Notes: a model not told the origin generated them from the sequence alone. Numbered from the stretch's first letter, positions 7,066 through 15,008 are shown. The stretch: 26,604 bases of DNA from CAYZYK01 sp964482615 (GCA_964482615.1 CAYZYK010000009.1:1-26604); one strand, 5' to 3'. Made by a program: numbers and translations.

Positions 7066-8453
7066 AAATTATTCATTTGGCAGCAGAATATGGACCATTG
7101 GTTAAGGTGGGGGGATTGGCCGACGTGGTGGGGTCTCTTACAAAAGCTTTAAAAGATAAAGGATTAGATGTTTCTGTTATTTTACCTTATTACGGAGTAA
7201 TAAAAATTAAAAAAGATAACAGAGAATTAATAGAAGGAAACCTTGAAGTTTCTTTTGAAGGAAAAAAAGAAACTTTTAATCTCTGGAAAACTGAAGTTCA
7301 AGGGGAAAGAGTTCCTGTTTTTCTCATAGAGAACAAACGTTTCAGTTCAAAAAACGTCTATCCAGAAAAAGACGCATCTTCTGGGGGAGGAAAAAAAGAA
7401 GCAGAAAAGTTTCTTTTCCTTTCCAAAGCAGCCAAGAAAGTAGCTAAAATTCTCAAAGCTGATATTCTTCATTGTCACGACTGGCACGTTGGTATAACCC
7501 CTTATTTTGTTAGAAAAGAGAAGAGAATAAAAACCCTTTTGACTATTCATAATCTCAAATATCAGGGGAAATATAAAGCAAAAACCGTGAATCGTCTTTT
7601 GGGTACAAACCTTAAAGAAGAAGTTAACTGCTTAAAACTTGGAATTAAAACAGCCAATCTTATAAATACCGTAAGTCCATCTTATTCTGAAGAAATTTTA
7701 ACCAAAGAATTTGGTTCTGGCCTTGAAGGTATTTTAAAAAGAAGAAAAAAAGACCTTTCGGGAATCTTAAATGGTCTTGATATTGACTTTTTTAATCCCC
7801 AAAAAGACAAATTTTTAAAAAAGAACTACTCTTTTGAGAATCTGAAAGACAAAAAAGAGAACAAAAAAGAATTACAAAAAGAATATTTTGAAAAACAAAA
7901 TCCAAACATTCCAATTCTTGGTATGGTTACTCGTTTAGCTGATCAGAAAGGAATTGATCTTGTGAAAAATATTTTTGAAGACCTCATAAGAGAGAAAGTC
8001 CAATTTATTCTTCTTGGGAAGGGGAACAAAGAATATGAGAGATTTTTCAAAAAGATGGACAAAAAACACGAAAATTTTTCTGCTCATCTAGAATTTAATG
8101 AAAAATTAGCTCATCAAATATATGGGGGAGCAGACATCTTTCTTATGCCCTCTGAGTTTGAACCATGCGGTTTAGGTCAGATGATAGCTATGAGATATGG
8201 TACAATCCCGGTAGTTAGAGCAACGGGAGGATTGAAAGATACAGTTATTTCCATTAAGAAGGGAGCCAAAGGTACAGGGTTTCTTTTTAAAGAATACAAA
8301 GCTGAATCTTTTCTCAATAAAATAACAGAAGCTTTTGATATTTTCGAAGAAAAAAAAGTATGGTCTCAAATTCAAAAAAACGGAATGAAAAAAGATTTTT
8401 CCTGGAAAAGATCAGCTCAGAAGTATATAAGAATTTATCAAAGACTTTCTTAA
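7062..8453 (+). CDS. glgA: Glycogen synthase, ADP-glucose type (GT5), copy 2
   Basis: 463 residues, a complete GT5 enzyme without the N-terminal extension of copy 1. K15-VGGLADV is the donor-binding motif. VTRLADQKGID and FEPCGLGQMIAM (E367) form the C-terminal nucleotide-sugar site. Its ATG overlaps the GH57 stop (ATGA at 7062-7065). It differs substantially from the first GlgA, so the two are old paralogues rather than a recent duplication. They could specialise, for example one elongating stored glucan and the other priming or using a different sugar nucleotide. No terminator follows. The next gene has its own -10 box at 8481. Confidence 0.91.
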   Translation: MKIIHLAAEYGPLVKVGGLADVVGSLTKALKDKGLDVSVILPYYGVIKIKKDNRELIEGNLEVSFEGKKETFNLWKTEVQGERVPVFLIENKRFSSKNVYPEKDASSGGGKKEAEKFLFLSKAAKKVAKILKADILHCHDWHVGITPYFVRKEKRIKTLLTIHNLKYQGKYKAKTVNRLLGTNLKEEVNCLKLGIKTANLINTVSPSYSEEILTKEFGSGLEGILKRRKKDLSGILNGLDIDFFNPQKDKFLKKNYSFENLKDKKENKKELQKEYFEKQNPNIPILGMVTRLADQKGIDLVKNIFEDLIREKVQFILLGKGNKEYERFFKKMDKKHENFSAHLEFNEKLAHQIYGGADIFLMPSEFEPCGLGQMIAMRYGTIPVVRATGGLKDTVISIKKGAKGTGFLFKEYKAESFLNKITEAFDIFEEKKVWSQIQKNGMKKDFSWKRSAQKYIRIYQRLS

Positions 8454-8477
8454 AAATTAGATATTTATTATAGAAAA

Positions 8478-8486
8478 TGATAAAAT
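8478..8486 (+). promoter_or_regulatory. Extended -10 promoter (TGATAAAAT) for the 2-oxoacid oxidoreductase
   Basis: TG-A-TAAAAT lies 8 nt before the ATG at 8495, so the mRNA should be leaderless or nearly so. Confidence 0.55.
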
Positions 8487-8494
8487 AATAGGGT

Positions 8495-10204
8495 ATGAAA
8501 AAGGTGTTTACTTTCAAAATTGGTGGAGAGGCTGGATTTGGTATTATGTCGTCTGGGAGGATATTTTCAAAAGCAGCCACAAGAAGTGGTTACTATGTTT
8601 TTAACTATACTGAATATCCATCCCTTATTAGAGGAGGACATAATGTCTTACAAGTTTCAGTTTCTGAAACACCAGTAAGATCCCAAAGAAAAACTACAGA
8701 TTTCCTAGTGGCTCTTAATCAAGAAACTATTGATTTACACAAAGACGAGCTAGTTCAAGGAGCTGGCGTTGTTTATGATGGAGAACAAGGAGTTAAAGTT
8801 TCTAATATTTCAAAAAAGATTAATGCTTTCCCTGTACCCTTAAGGAGATTAGCCATTGAAGCAGCAGGTAACATTATAACAAGAAATACTGTGGCACTGG
8901 GGGCGAGCTTGGCCCTTCTGGGGGGTAATCTTCAGCACTTGAAAGATTTAATTGCTGAGTCTTTTGGGGGTGAAGAATCAGAAATTACAGAAAAGAATAT
9001 TAAGGCCTGTCAGGCAGGTTATGATTTTGTGCTCGACAACTACAAAGATAAAATAAGCCAAGCTTTAAAACCAAGAGAAAAAAAAGAAGAAAAAATCATT
9101 GTTTCAGCAAACGATGCAATTGCTTTGGGGGCTGTAGCGGGTGGACTTCAATTTGCTGCTATTTATCCTATGACTCCCATTTCTAATATTCTTCATTATT
9201 TAGCTCCTTTGCAGGAAAAGTTCGGTTTTGTTTATCAACAACCAGAGGATGAAATCTCTGGAATTAATATGGCTATTGGAGCTTCTTTTGCTGGAGCACG
9301 AAGTATGGTAGCAACTTCTGGGGGTGGTTTTTCTTTAATGGCAGAAGGTTATGGTTTAGCTGGAATCACAGAAACACCCATTGTAATTGTGGAAGGAATG
9401 AGGGTGGGTCCTGCAACTGGTATGCCAACTTGGACAGAGCAAGGGGATTTAAGATTTCTGTTACATGCTGCCCAAGGAGAATTTCCCAAAATTGTTTTAG
9501 CACCCGGAGACGCAGAAGAAGCTTTTCGTTTAACAATGAAAGCTTTTAATCTAGCTGAGAAATATCAAACTCCTGTGGTTTTGTTGGTTGATAAACATAT
9601 TTGTGAAAGTCACGAAAGTTTCTTTGTTTTTGATAATAAAAATTACAAAATAGATAGAGGTAAGCTTACTTTTAAAAAAAAGAAGAATTATCTTAGGTAT
9701 AAATTAAGCGAAGATGGAATTTCTCAAAGATCAGTACCCGGCAGTGGAAACTTTTTTGTGGCTAATTCTGATGAACACAATGAAGCTGGTTTTTCAGACG
9801 AATCGTCAGAAAACCGAATTCAGCAAATGAAAAAAAGAATGGAAAAATTGGAAACTTGCAGAAGAGAAGATTTACTAAAACCTAAACTTTTCGGGCCCAA
9901 GAGAGCAAAACTTACTTTGGTCTCTTGGGGGAGCAATAAGGGAATTATTCTTGATGCTATTGAGGGAATTTCTGGTGTTAATTTCTTGCACCTGAACTGG
10001 CTCTGCCCTTTTCCTACAAAAGAAGTAAAAAAGATTTTAAAAGGAGCAAAGAAAATAGTTGCAATTGAAAACAATTTTACTGGACAAATGACAGGATTAA
10101 TAAAAGAAAAAACAGGTATTGAGATTTCAGATAAACTTTTAAAATATGATGGCAGACCATTTTATCCTGAAGAAATTGTTAAGAAAATTAAATCTATAAT
10201 TTAA
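8495..10204 (+). CDS. korA: 2-oxoacid:ferredoxin oxidoreductase, gamma-alpha fusion subunit
   Basis: 569 residues. The gamma domain (about 1-190) begins KIGGEAGFGIMSSG and contains YPSLIRGGHN (41-50), which binds CoA in this family. The alpha domain (about 200-569) carries YPMTPIS (224-230), the counterpart of the YPITP motif of archaeal and bacterial alpha subunits, then QPEDEISGINMAIG and a transketolase C-terminal-like region. With the beta subunit encoded 5 nt downstream it should oxidise pyruvate or 2-oxoglutarate to the acyl-CoA with a low-potential acceptor, or run in reverse. Substrate preference cannot be read with confidence. No ferredoxin gene is in the window; the convergent flavodoxin is a candidate partner. 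Confidence 0.92.
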   Translation: MKKVFTFKIGGEAGFGIMSSGRIFSKAATRSGYYVFNYTEYPSLIRGGHNVLQVSVSETPVRSQRKTTDFLVALNQETIDLHKDELVQGAGVVYDGEQGVKVSNISKKINAFPVPLRRLAIEAAGNIITRNTVALGASLALLGGNLQHLKDLIAESFGGEESEITEKNIKACQAGYDFVLDNYKDKISQALKPREKKEEKIIVSANDAIALGAVAGGLQFAAIYPMTPISNILHYLAPLQEKFGFVYQQPEDEISGINMAIGASFAGARSMVATSGGGFSLMAEGYGLAGITETPIVIVEGMRVGPATGMPTWTEQGDLRFLLHAAQGEFPKIVLAPGDAEEAFRLTMKAFNLAEKYQTPVVLLVDKHICESHESFFVFDNKNYKIDRGKLTFKKKKNYLRYKLSEDGISQRSVPGSGNFFVANSDEHNEAGFSDESSENRIQQMKKRMEKLETCRREDLLKPKLFGPKRAKLTLVSWGSNKGIILDAIEGISGVNFLHLNWLCPFPTKEVKKILKGAKKIVAIENNFTGQMTGLIKEKTGIEISDKLLKYDGRPFYPEEIVKKIKSII

Positions 10205-10209
10205 CTTTT

Positions 10210-11079
10210 ATGGCTCACTCATTTGAAGAACATAGATATCTTGAAAGCAAAAATCCACCTAACTGGTGTCCTGGTTGTGGTAATTTTTCTATTTGGACAG
10301 CATTTAAAAACGCTGCAGCAAAAAAAGAATGGGATAATACCAATACAGTTTTTACAGCAGGCATTGGTTGTCACGGTCATATGGTTAACTTTGTTAAGAT
10401 GAACAGTCTTGAGGGTTTACATGGAAGACCAGTGCCTTTAGCTTCTGCGATAAAAATGACAAATCATCGTTTAAACGTCTTTGTTTTTACAGGAGATGGA
10501 GATTGTCTTGGAGAAGGAGGGAACCATTTTATCCATTCTGCCAGGAGAAACGATGATATTACTATTCTTTTGCACGACAACGCAGTTTATGGTTTAACAG
10601 TGGGCCAGACCTCTCCTCGTTCATCTAAAGGATACCAATCAAAGTCAACCCCGAAAGGAAATATTGAAGAACCTATTAATCCTCTTCAGTTAGCTATAGC
10701 TTCGGGTGGGACTTTTGTTGCTAGGGCTTATTCTGGTGATATTCCCAGATTAACCGAGTTAATAATTGAAGCTAACGAACATAAGGGATTTTCTTTGCTT
10801 AATATTTTACAACCTTGTGTAACTTTCAACGAACAATACACCCACGGTTATTTTCAAAAGAATATTTATCAGTTAGATAAAAGTTATGATCCGACCAACA
10901 AAGAAAAAGCTTTTCTTAAAGCTGGGGAGTGGGGAAGTAACAAGATCCCGGTTGGCGTCTTTTATAAAAAAGAACGTCCTGCTCATCACAATTTGATTCC
11001 CCAAATCAAAAAAACACCCCTAGTGGATGTTCCCCTCAAAAAGCGTGATATAAGAGAATTACTCAGAAAACATCAATAA
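10210..11079 (+). CDS. korB: 2-oxoacid:ferredoxin oxidoreductase, beta subunit (TPP and Fe-S binding)
   Basis: 289 residues. The thiamine diphosphate motif is GDGD (95-98) followed by N124 in HDNAVYGLT. Four cysteines match the [4Fe-4S] ligands of two-subunit oxidoreductases: C20 and C23 in NWCPGCGN, C54 in GIGCHGH, and C203 in LQPCVTF. The beta subunit therefore looks catalytically complete. It lies 5 nt after korA and is surely co-transcribed. Its stop is only 2 bp from the stop of the opposing flavodoxin gene, with no room for an intervening terminator. Confidence 0.93.
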   Translation: MAHSFEEHRYLESKNPPNWCPGCGNFSIWTAFKNAAAKKEWDNTNTVFTAGIGCHGHMVNFVKMNSLEGLHGRPVPLASAIKMTNHRLNVFVFTGDGDCLGEGGNHFIHSARRNDDITILLHDNAVYGLTVGQTSPRSSKGYQSKSTPKGNIEEPINPLQLAIASGGTFVARAYSGDIPRLTELIIEANEHKGFSLLNILQPCVTFNEQYTHGYFQKNIYQLDKSYDPTNKEKAFLKAGEWGSNKIPVGVFYKKERPAHHNLIPQIKKTPLVDVPLKKRDIRELLRKHQ

Positions 11080-11081
11080 TT

Positions 11082-11534
11082 TTAGAGAGCTTTCTGAAGT
11101 TTTTTAGCCCAGGCATCAACTAGCTTGGTGTTTTTATTTAAGTCAAAAAAATAACCATCAATCTTTAAAGAGTCAATTACTAATTCTCCCTTTAATTCTT
11201 TAATGAACATTTCTAAATTATCAACAGCTCCACAGAAATAAGTGTAAGATGAGTCACCACATCCAAAAACAGCAAACTTTTTACCAGAGAAACTTTTATC
11301 TCTGTTTTCTGCTATGAATTGAAGGAATTTTTCGTGAGGCTGTCCTTGTTTTTTACCAAAATCCCAGCTTGGAGAACCAAAGATTATCAAATCATAATTT
11401 CCAAACTCTTTAACTTCAACTTCCTCTATTTTTTTCATTAAAACAGTGTCTGTTTCTTGGAGAACCTCTTTAATAATCTTCCCAGACAAAAAAGTTCCCC
11501 CAGAATTGGTAGCATAAACTAAAAGTATTTTCAT
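11082..11534 (-). CDS. Flavodoxin
   Basis: 150 residues, the size of a short-chain flavodoxin. The FMN phosphate loop is ATNSGGT (8-14). The 50s loop SPSWDFGKKQGQPH (54-67) places W57 next to the isoalloxazine ring, and the 90s loop is FGCGDSSYTYFCGAVD (90-105) with Y97 or Y99 as the second stacking residue. It is a soluble low-potential electron carrier. It converges on the 2-oxoacid oxidoreductase genes, so it may take their electrons in place of ferredoxin; this is inference from proximity. Its -10 box ends 6 nt before the ATG, which predicts a truly leaderless mRNA. Confidence 0.93.
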   Translation of the reverse strand: MKILLVYATNSGGTFLSGKIIKEVLQETDTVLMKKIEEVEVKEFGNYDLIIFGSPSWDFGKKQGQPHEKFLQFIAENRDKSFSGKKFAVFGCGDSSYTYFCGAVDNLEMFIKELKGELVIDSLKIDGYFFDLNKNTKLVDAWAKKLQKAL

Positions 11535-11540
11535 TGCTTT

Positions 11541-11549
11541 ATTATACCA
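11541..11549 (-). promoter_or_regulatory. Extended -10 promoter (TGGTATAAT) for flavodoxin
   Basis: On the minus strand TG-G-TATAAT ends 6 nt before the A of the ATG (11534). That is exactly the normal distance from -10 to the transcription start. Confidence 0.65.
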
Positions 11550-11615
11550 CCTTATCTTTTATCCCTCAAAACCAGGTTATCTTTAATTAAAATTAACAAA
11601 TTAGAACTTTTCTGT

Positions 11616-11621
11616 TAGAAT
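11616..11621 (+). promoter_or_regulatory. Possible extended -10 (TGTTAGAAT) for the Gmad2 protein
   Basis: TG-T-TAGAAT with the hexamer at 11616-11621 would give an unusually long AT-rich leader of about 75 nt before the ATG at 11702. It is weak on its own. Confidence 0.3.
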
Positions 11622-11701
11622 ATGGTTAGAAAGAATAAGCTCAGACTTGTTTAAAAATTAAGTCAAGCAAAATTAACTTCATTAATAGTTTTAAAATAAA
11701 A

Positions 11702-12358
11702 ATGAGTAAAATCAAAGGAAAAATATTTTTGATTGTAATAATCTTAGTTTTAATAGTGGTTTTATCTTCGGTTGTTTACTGGAAATCTAAGGAAAAGAAA
11801 GAAAGAGAAGTTGAGGTTCAGATTGAAAACCGCTTTGATTCCAAGATTGTATATACATCAAATCTAAGCGAACCCAAAGAACCCTTAATTGAACATTGTG
11901 AAAAATTAGGTGGCATCTTCAATGAGTGTGGTACAATTTGTGCTCCTGATGTTACTGTTTGTGTTACTATTTGTGCTTATACTTGCGAGAATATCTCTCC
12001 AAAAAAAGTTACAAAAGATGATTTAATTTTTCTTGCTGAGCCGAAGCTAGAAGAAAAAATAGAAAGTCCTCTTGTGGTGAAAGGGGAAGCAAAGGGTCAG
12101 TGGTATTTTGAAGCAAACTTCCCTGTTATTTTAACCGATTGGGATGGAAAGATTATAGCAGAGACATATGCCCAAGCTCAGGGAGATTGGACGATTGAGG
12201 ACTTTGTTCCTTTTGTTGCAACATTTGAATTTGAAAGTCCTTACAAAGAAGGAGACCCAGATTTTATGAGGAACGGCAATCTTATTCTTCAAAAAGCTAA
12301 TCCGTCTGGTCTTTCAGAAAACGATAATGCGCTTGAGATACGTATACGTTTTAAATAA
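11702..12358 (+). CDS. Membrane-anchored protein with six-Cys region and Gmad2 domain
   Basis: 218 residues. One N-terminal membrane segment (about 7-26) anchors it with the rest outside the cell. Residues 66-95 hold six cysteines (66, 76, 80, 87, 91, 95) in a compact, probably disulfide-bonded knot. Residues about 119-218 match the Gmad2 immunoglobulin-like domain: the family hallmarks PLVVKGEAKGQWYFEANFP, AQAQGDW, EDFVPF, NPSGLSENDNALEI are all present. Gmad2 domains occur on the surface proteins of many bacteria and are thought to mediate extracellular interactions. It is monocistronic, ending in a terminator whose T-tract overlaps the next promoter. Confidence 0.85.
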   Translation: MSKIKGKIFLIVIILVLIVVLSSVVYWKSKEKKEREVEVQIENRFDSKIVYTSNLSEPKEPLIEHCEKLGGIFNECGTICAPDVTVCVTICAYTCENISPKKVTKDDLIFLAEPKLEEKIESPLVVKGEAKGQWYFEANFPVILTDWDGKIIAETYAQAQGDWTIEDFVPFVATFEFESPYKEGDPDFMRNGNLILQKANPSGLSENDNALEIRIRFK

Positions 12359-12383
12359 TATAATTAAAACTTGAAATTATTTT

Positions 12384-12413
12384 AAAAAACCGGGGTTTTT
12401 ATCTTGGTTTTTT
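12384..12413 (+). terminator. Terminator after the Gmad2 gene
   Basis: AAAAAACC (12384-12391) pairs with GGTTTTTT (12406-12413). A shorter competing hairpin uses the GGTTTTT at about 12394-12400. The right arm runs straight into the -35 box of the next gene. Confidence 0.5.
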
Positions 12414-12440
12414 GACAAAAAATAAAAAATTTGTTATGAT
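12412..12440 (+). promoter_or_regulatory. Strong promoter TTGACA-17-TATGAT
   Basis: A perfect -35 TTGACA (12412-12417), 17-bp spacer and -10 TATGAT (12435-12440), also preceded by TG (12432-12433) as an extended -10. The transcription start should be near 12447. That rules out the in-frame TTG at 12412 and the ATG at 12436 as start codons of the downstream gene. Confidence 0.8.
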
Positions 12441-12480
12441 TAAAATTAATTTAGGAGCAAAAACAAACAATTTTTTAAAA

Positions 12481-13347
12481 ATGACAATACGTGTACTCAA
12501 ATTAGTTGCGGTCTTGGTAGGAATAATTTTACTTTTTTGTTTTTTGCGCTACTTTGTTTCTTTGCCCACGGTAAAAACTTCAATATTAAGTATGCTACTT
12601 GCTGTTTCAAGCGCCATTTTCAGCGTAATTGGCGTCTTTTTTGTTTCTGATTTGTGGCACAAGTATTCTCTTTCCAAAGATTTGCAGGGAATCTGGAGTT
12701 CTAACTTGGAAGATATGATTTTTTACGCAGGGTATTTCTTTGATCGTAACCAAGAATTTAAGAAAAAATTTACCAGAGCAATAGAAGAATATTGTATTGT
12801 AAATACCATAATAAGCTGGCGGGAGATAGAAAAAGAGCAATTGTATTTAAGAGAGATTGGTAAGACATTTTCTATTTTAGATCTTAAAGAAGAGAATGAT
12901 TCTGTTTATCGTAGAAAAATGATAGATTGTTGGCAGAAAGCAAGTGAATCTTTGGGAAGGCTGGAGATTTTAGGAAAAGAAAAACTATTTCCTTCTCAAT
13001 GGTTTATTCTTTTCTTTCTTTCTTTTATAATTGGGGGTTCTTTGTTACTTCTTGAAAGGACAAACTTTATCTTTGATGTACTAACTTTAATTTTCCTCAT
13101 CGTCATTTTCCTTATCTTATGGATGATTTACGCTCACGATACTATGCAGTGGAATATAGGGATGATAAGTTATGAACAGACTCAAAGAATATTAGATGAT
13201 TTGGGAATTAAAAGATTTTATTTAACAAAGGTCCTCAAAAGCGGATTGATAAAACCAAAAGGTGATTACAGGACAGAAAAAGATCTTACTGGAAGATTAA
13301 AAGAACTGTATGATGCTTTAAGAAGTGGGGAGGAACTTAATCCTTAA
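12481..13347 (+). CDS. Four-span membrane protein of unknown function
   Basis: 288 residues from the ATG at 12481, which is the first ATG after the predicted transcription start; the frame is open further upstream but overlaps the promoter. There are two hydrophobic segments near the N-terminus (about residues 6-28 and 36-60), a charged cytoplasmic or external domain (about 62-170, many Glu, Lys, Arg and Tyr), and a second pair of segments (about 175-220, IIGGSLLLLE and FLIVIFLILW). It then has a soluble tail. I recognise no family. The start is preceded by TTTTTTAAAA and has no Shine-Dalgarno sequence. It is monocistronic, with a terminator shared with the opposing GTPase gene. Confidence 0.75.
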   Translation: MTIRVLKLVAVLVGIILLFCFLRYFVSLPTVKTSILSMLLAVSSAIFSVIGVFFVSDLWHKYSLSKDLQGIWSSNLEDMIFYAGYFFDRNQEFKKKFTRAIEEYCIVNTIISWREIEKEQLYLREIGKTFSILDLKEENDSVYRRKMIDCWQKASESLGRLEILGKEKLFPSQWFILFFLSFIIGGSLLLLERTNFIFDVLTLIFLIVIFLILWMIYAHDTMQWNIGMISYEQTQRILDDLGIKRFYLTKVLKSGLIKPKGDYRTEKDLTGRLKELYDALRSGEELNP

Positions 13348-13372
13348 TAAACAAATTAATAGAAAAATAATT

Positions 13373-13396
13373 AAAACACCATTAACGGTGTTTTTT
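13373..13396. terminator. Bidirectional terminator between convergent genes
   Basis: The 8-bp stem AAAACACC (13373-13380) / GGTGTTTT (13387-13394) with a 6-nt loop is flanked by A on one side and T on the other, so it can serve the membrane protein gene and the opposing GTPase gene. Confidence 0.75.
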
Positions 13397-13418
13397 ATTA
13401 AGTTGGTTTAAAATATTC

Positions 13419-14345
13419 TTAAATGCGTATTTCAACTATATCTTCATCTTGAAGGATATAATCTTTGCCGATAATTTTTGGGTGTTTGGAACCTGGGGTA
13501 AATAATTTAGCGTATTTGAAGGAAGATTTAAAATCATGATGAATTTTTCTTGCAAGTTCAACTAGCTTACTGTTCTTTTTCATAATAAAAGGATGCTCAA
13601 AATCAACAGATTTATTTGAGGATTTTGTATAAACTCTTATTATCTCAAGGGTTCTGAAGACCATCCTTTTAAATTTTTCAATATTTATTTTCTTTTCACA
13701 AGATAAAAGATAGATTTTATCTTTCAGCTCAGATTCAATTTTCTCTATTTTCTTCTCTGGCTTACCCAAATCAATTTTATTTGCAACGAAAATAGTTTTT
13801 TTACTGTTTAATCTCCAATCTTTAAATATTTTTTTAATTTCTTTAATATCCTCTATCACTCCTTCTTTTGATAAATCAAAAACAGCAATTATAGCATCTG
13901 AGCTTTTAAGAATATTTTTCATCCAGCCGGGTGAATCTTTAGTTAAAGGAGGGGTATCTATTAGTTGGATTAGAATGTTTTGGTAGGGCATCATGGCTGG
14001 TTTTAAAGTTTGGGTGGTGAAAGGGTAAGCTCCTGTTTTTGTCTCAGCTTCAGTTAAAACGTTCAAGAGACTTGATTTACCAGAATTGGCGGGGCCAACC
14101 AGAACAATTTGAGCTGCTCCTTCTTTTGGGATAAAGTAAGATATTTCACTTTTGCTTTTTTTAGGTTTCTTTTTCTTCAGTTTTGCTATTTTGGCTTTAA
14201 TCTCAGCTTGAACTTTTTCTGTTCCTTTATGTTTTGGGGTTATAGCTAAAAGCTCCTCCAAAAGAGATATTTTTTCTTCTACTTTCTCTGCTTCTTTTAC
14301 TTTTTGTGATATTTCGTGGAATTGTGGTGGTAAATTAGCTGGCAT
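13419..14345 (-). CDS. DRG/COG1163-type GTPase with TGS domain
   Basis: 308 residues. A helical basic N-terminus (1-70, with HKGTEKVQAEIKAKIAKLKK, typical of DRG proteins) leads into the G domain: G1 GPANSGKS (84-91), switch region FTTQTLKP (109-116), G3 DTPP (130-133), G4 NKID (189-192). The last about 70 residues form a TGS domain (SKHPKIIGKDYILQDEDIVEI). DRG GTPases bind the ribosome or RNA and are linked to translation control; the bacterial members are poorly studied. The usual DRG helix-turn-helix insertion appears reduced. Its extended -10 ends 9 nt before the ATG, so the mRNA has almost no leader. Confidence 0.88.
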   Translation of the reverse strand: MPANLPPQFHEISQKVKEAEKVEEKISLLEELLAITPKHKGTEKVQAEIKAKIAKLKKKKPKKSKSEISYFIPKEGAAQIVLVGPANSGKSSLLNVLTEAETKTGAYPFTTQTLKPAMMPYQNILIQLIDTPPLTKDSPGWMKNILKSSDAIIAVFDLSKEGVIEDIKEIKKIFKDWRLNSKKTIFVANKIDLGKPEKKIEKIESELKDKIYLLSCEKKINIEKFKRMVFRTLEIIRVYTKSSNKSVDFEHPFIMKKNSKLVELARKIHHDFKSSFKYAKLFTPGSKHPKIIGKDYILQDEDIVEIRI

Positions 14346-14354
14346 AATATAAAT

Positions 14355-14363
14355 ATTATAGCA
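14355..14363 (-). promoter_or_regulatory. Extended -10 promoter (TGCTATAAT) for the GTPase
   Basis: On the minus strand TG-C-TATAAT ends 9 nt before the A of the ATG at 14345, implying a leader of 0-3 nt. Confidence 0.6.
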
Positions 14364-14390
14364 TGAAACTTTTTATTACTTCAAAAAAAA

Positions 14391-14399
14391 TGATAAAAT
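14391..14399 (+). promoter_or_regulatory. Extended -10 promoter (TGATAAAAT) for the methyltransferase
   Basis: TG-A-TAAAAT is the same box as at 8478 and 15040. It gives a leader of about 39 nt to the ATG at 14445. Confidence 0.5.
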
Positions 14400-14444
14400 A
14401 AAGCAATTAAGATTAAGCCCAGTTTTCAATTTTAAGCTTTTAAA

Positions 14445-15008
14445 ATGGAGATTTTATTAATAATTTCTGTAATATTAATATCCATTGTTTTTTCTTTTCT
14501 TTTGATTGTTTTCTTTGTTTTTTCTATCTTATCTATTGTAAGGGGGGCTATTTTTGTTCCTACTCAAGCCAAGAAAATAAAAAGGAGTATTGATCTTGTT
14601 AATCTTAAACCGGGACAAAGGGTTGTAGATTTGGGATCTGGAGATGGTAGAATTTTAATTGCTTGTGCTCTGAGGGGAGCTGAAGCTGTAGGGTTTGAAA
14701 TTAACCCCTTTCTAGTTTGGAAAGCAAGAAGAAATATTAAGAAAGCAGGACTTAATAAACCTTCTTCTGACCCTAAAAACAATAAAGGTGTGGCTTCTTG
14801 TAAGCTTAAAAACTTTTGGGGTCAAAATTTTTCTTCTTTTGATGTGGTCTTTGTTTATGGCATAAATTATATTATGAATGAGCTTGAGAAAAAACTTAAA
14901 AAAGAATTAAAACCTCAAGCTAAAGTCGTCTCTTTTATTTATAAATTTCCTAATTGGGAAATTGAAAGGGCAGAGAATGGAGTCTATATTTATAAAAAAG
15001 AAGGTTAA
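14445..15008 (+). CDS. Membrane-anchored SAM methyltransferase, ATPSCKMT/FAM173-like
   Basis: 187 residues. A hydrophobic N-terminal segment (about 4-33) is followed by IFVPTQAKKIKRSIDL and then a class I methyltransferase core. Motif I is VDLGSGDGR (61-69), and the acidic ribose-binding residue is E85 in GFEINPFLVWKARRN. The order membrane anchor, FVPT, DLGSGDGR, E-[IL]-NP is the layout of the ATPSCKMT/FAM173 family, whose eukaryotic member methylates a lysine of the ATP synthase c-subunit. The substrate of bacterial members is unknown, and no ATP synthase gene is nearby. The neighbouring pilus operon starts 78 nt downstream with its own promoter, so any link to pilins is speculative. Confidence 0.8.
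   Translation: MEILLIISVILISIVFSFLLIVFFVFSILSIVRGAIFVPTQAKKIKRSIDLVNLKPGQRVVDLGSGDGRILIACALRGAEAVGFEINPFLVWKARRNIKKAGLNKPSSDPKNNKGVASCKLKNFWGQNFSSFDVVFVYGINYIMNELEKKLKKELKPQAKVVSFIYKFPNWEIERAENGVYIYKKEG

Noticed and set aside
12412..12480. An N-terminal extension of the membrane protein at 12481, starting at the TTG at 12412
   Set aside because: These bases hold a consensus -35/-10 promoter with 17-bp spacing, so they are upstream of the transcription start.
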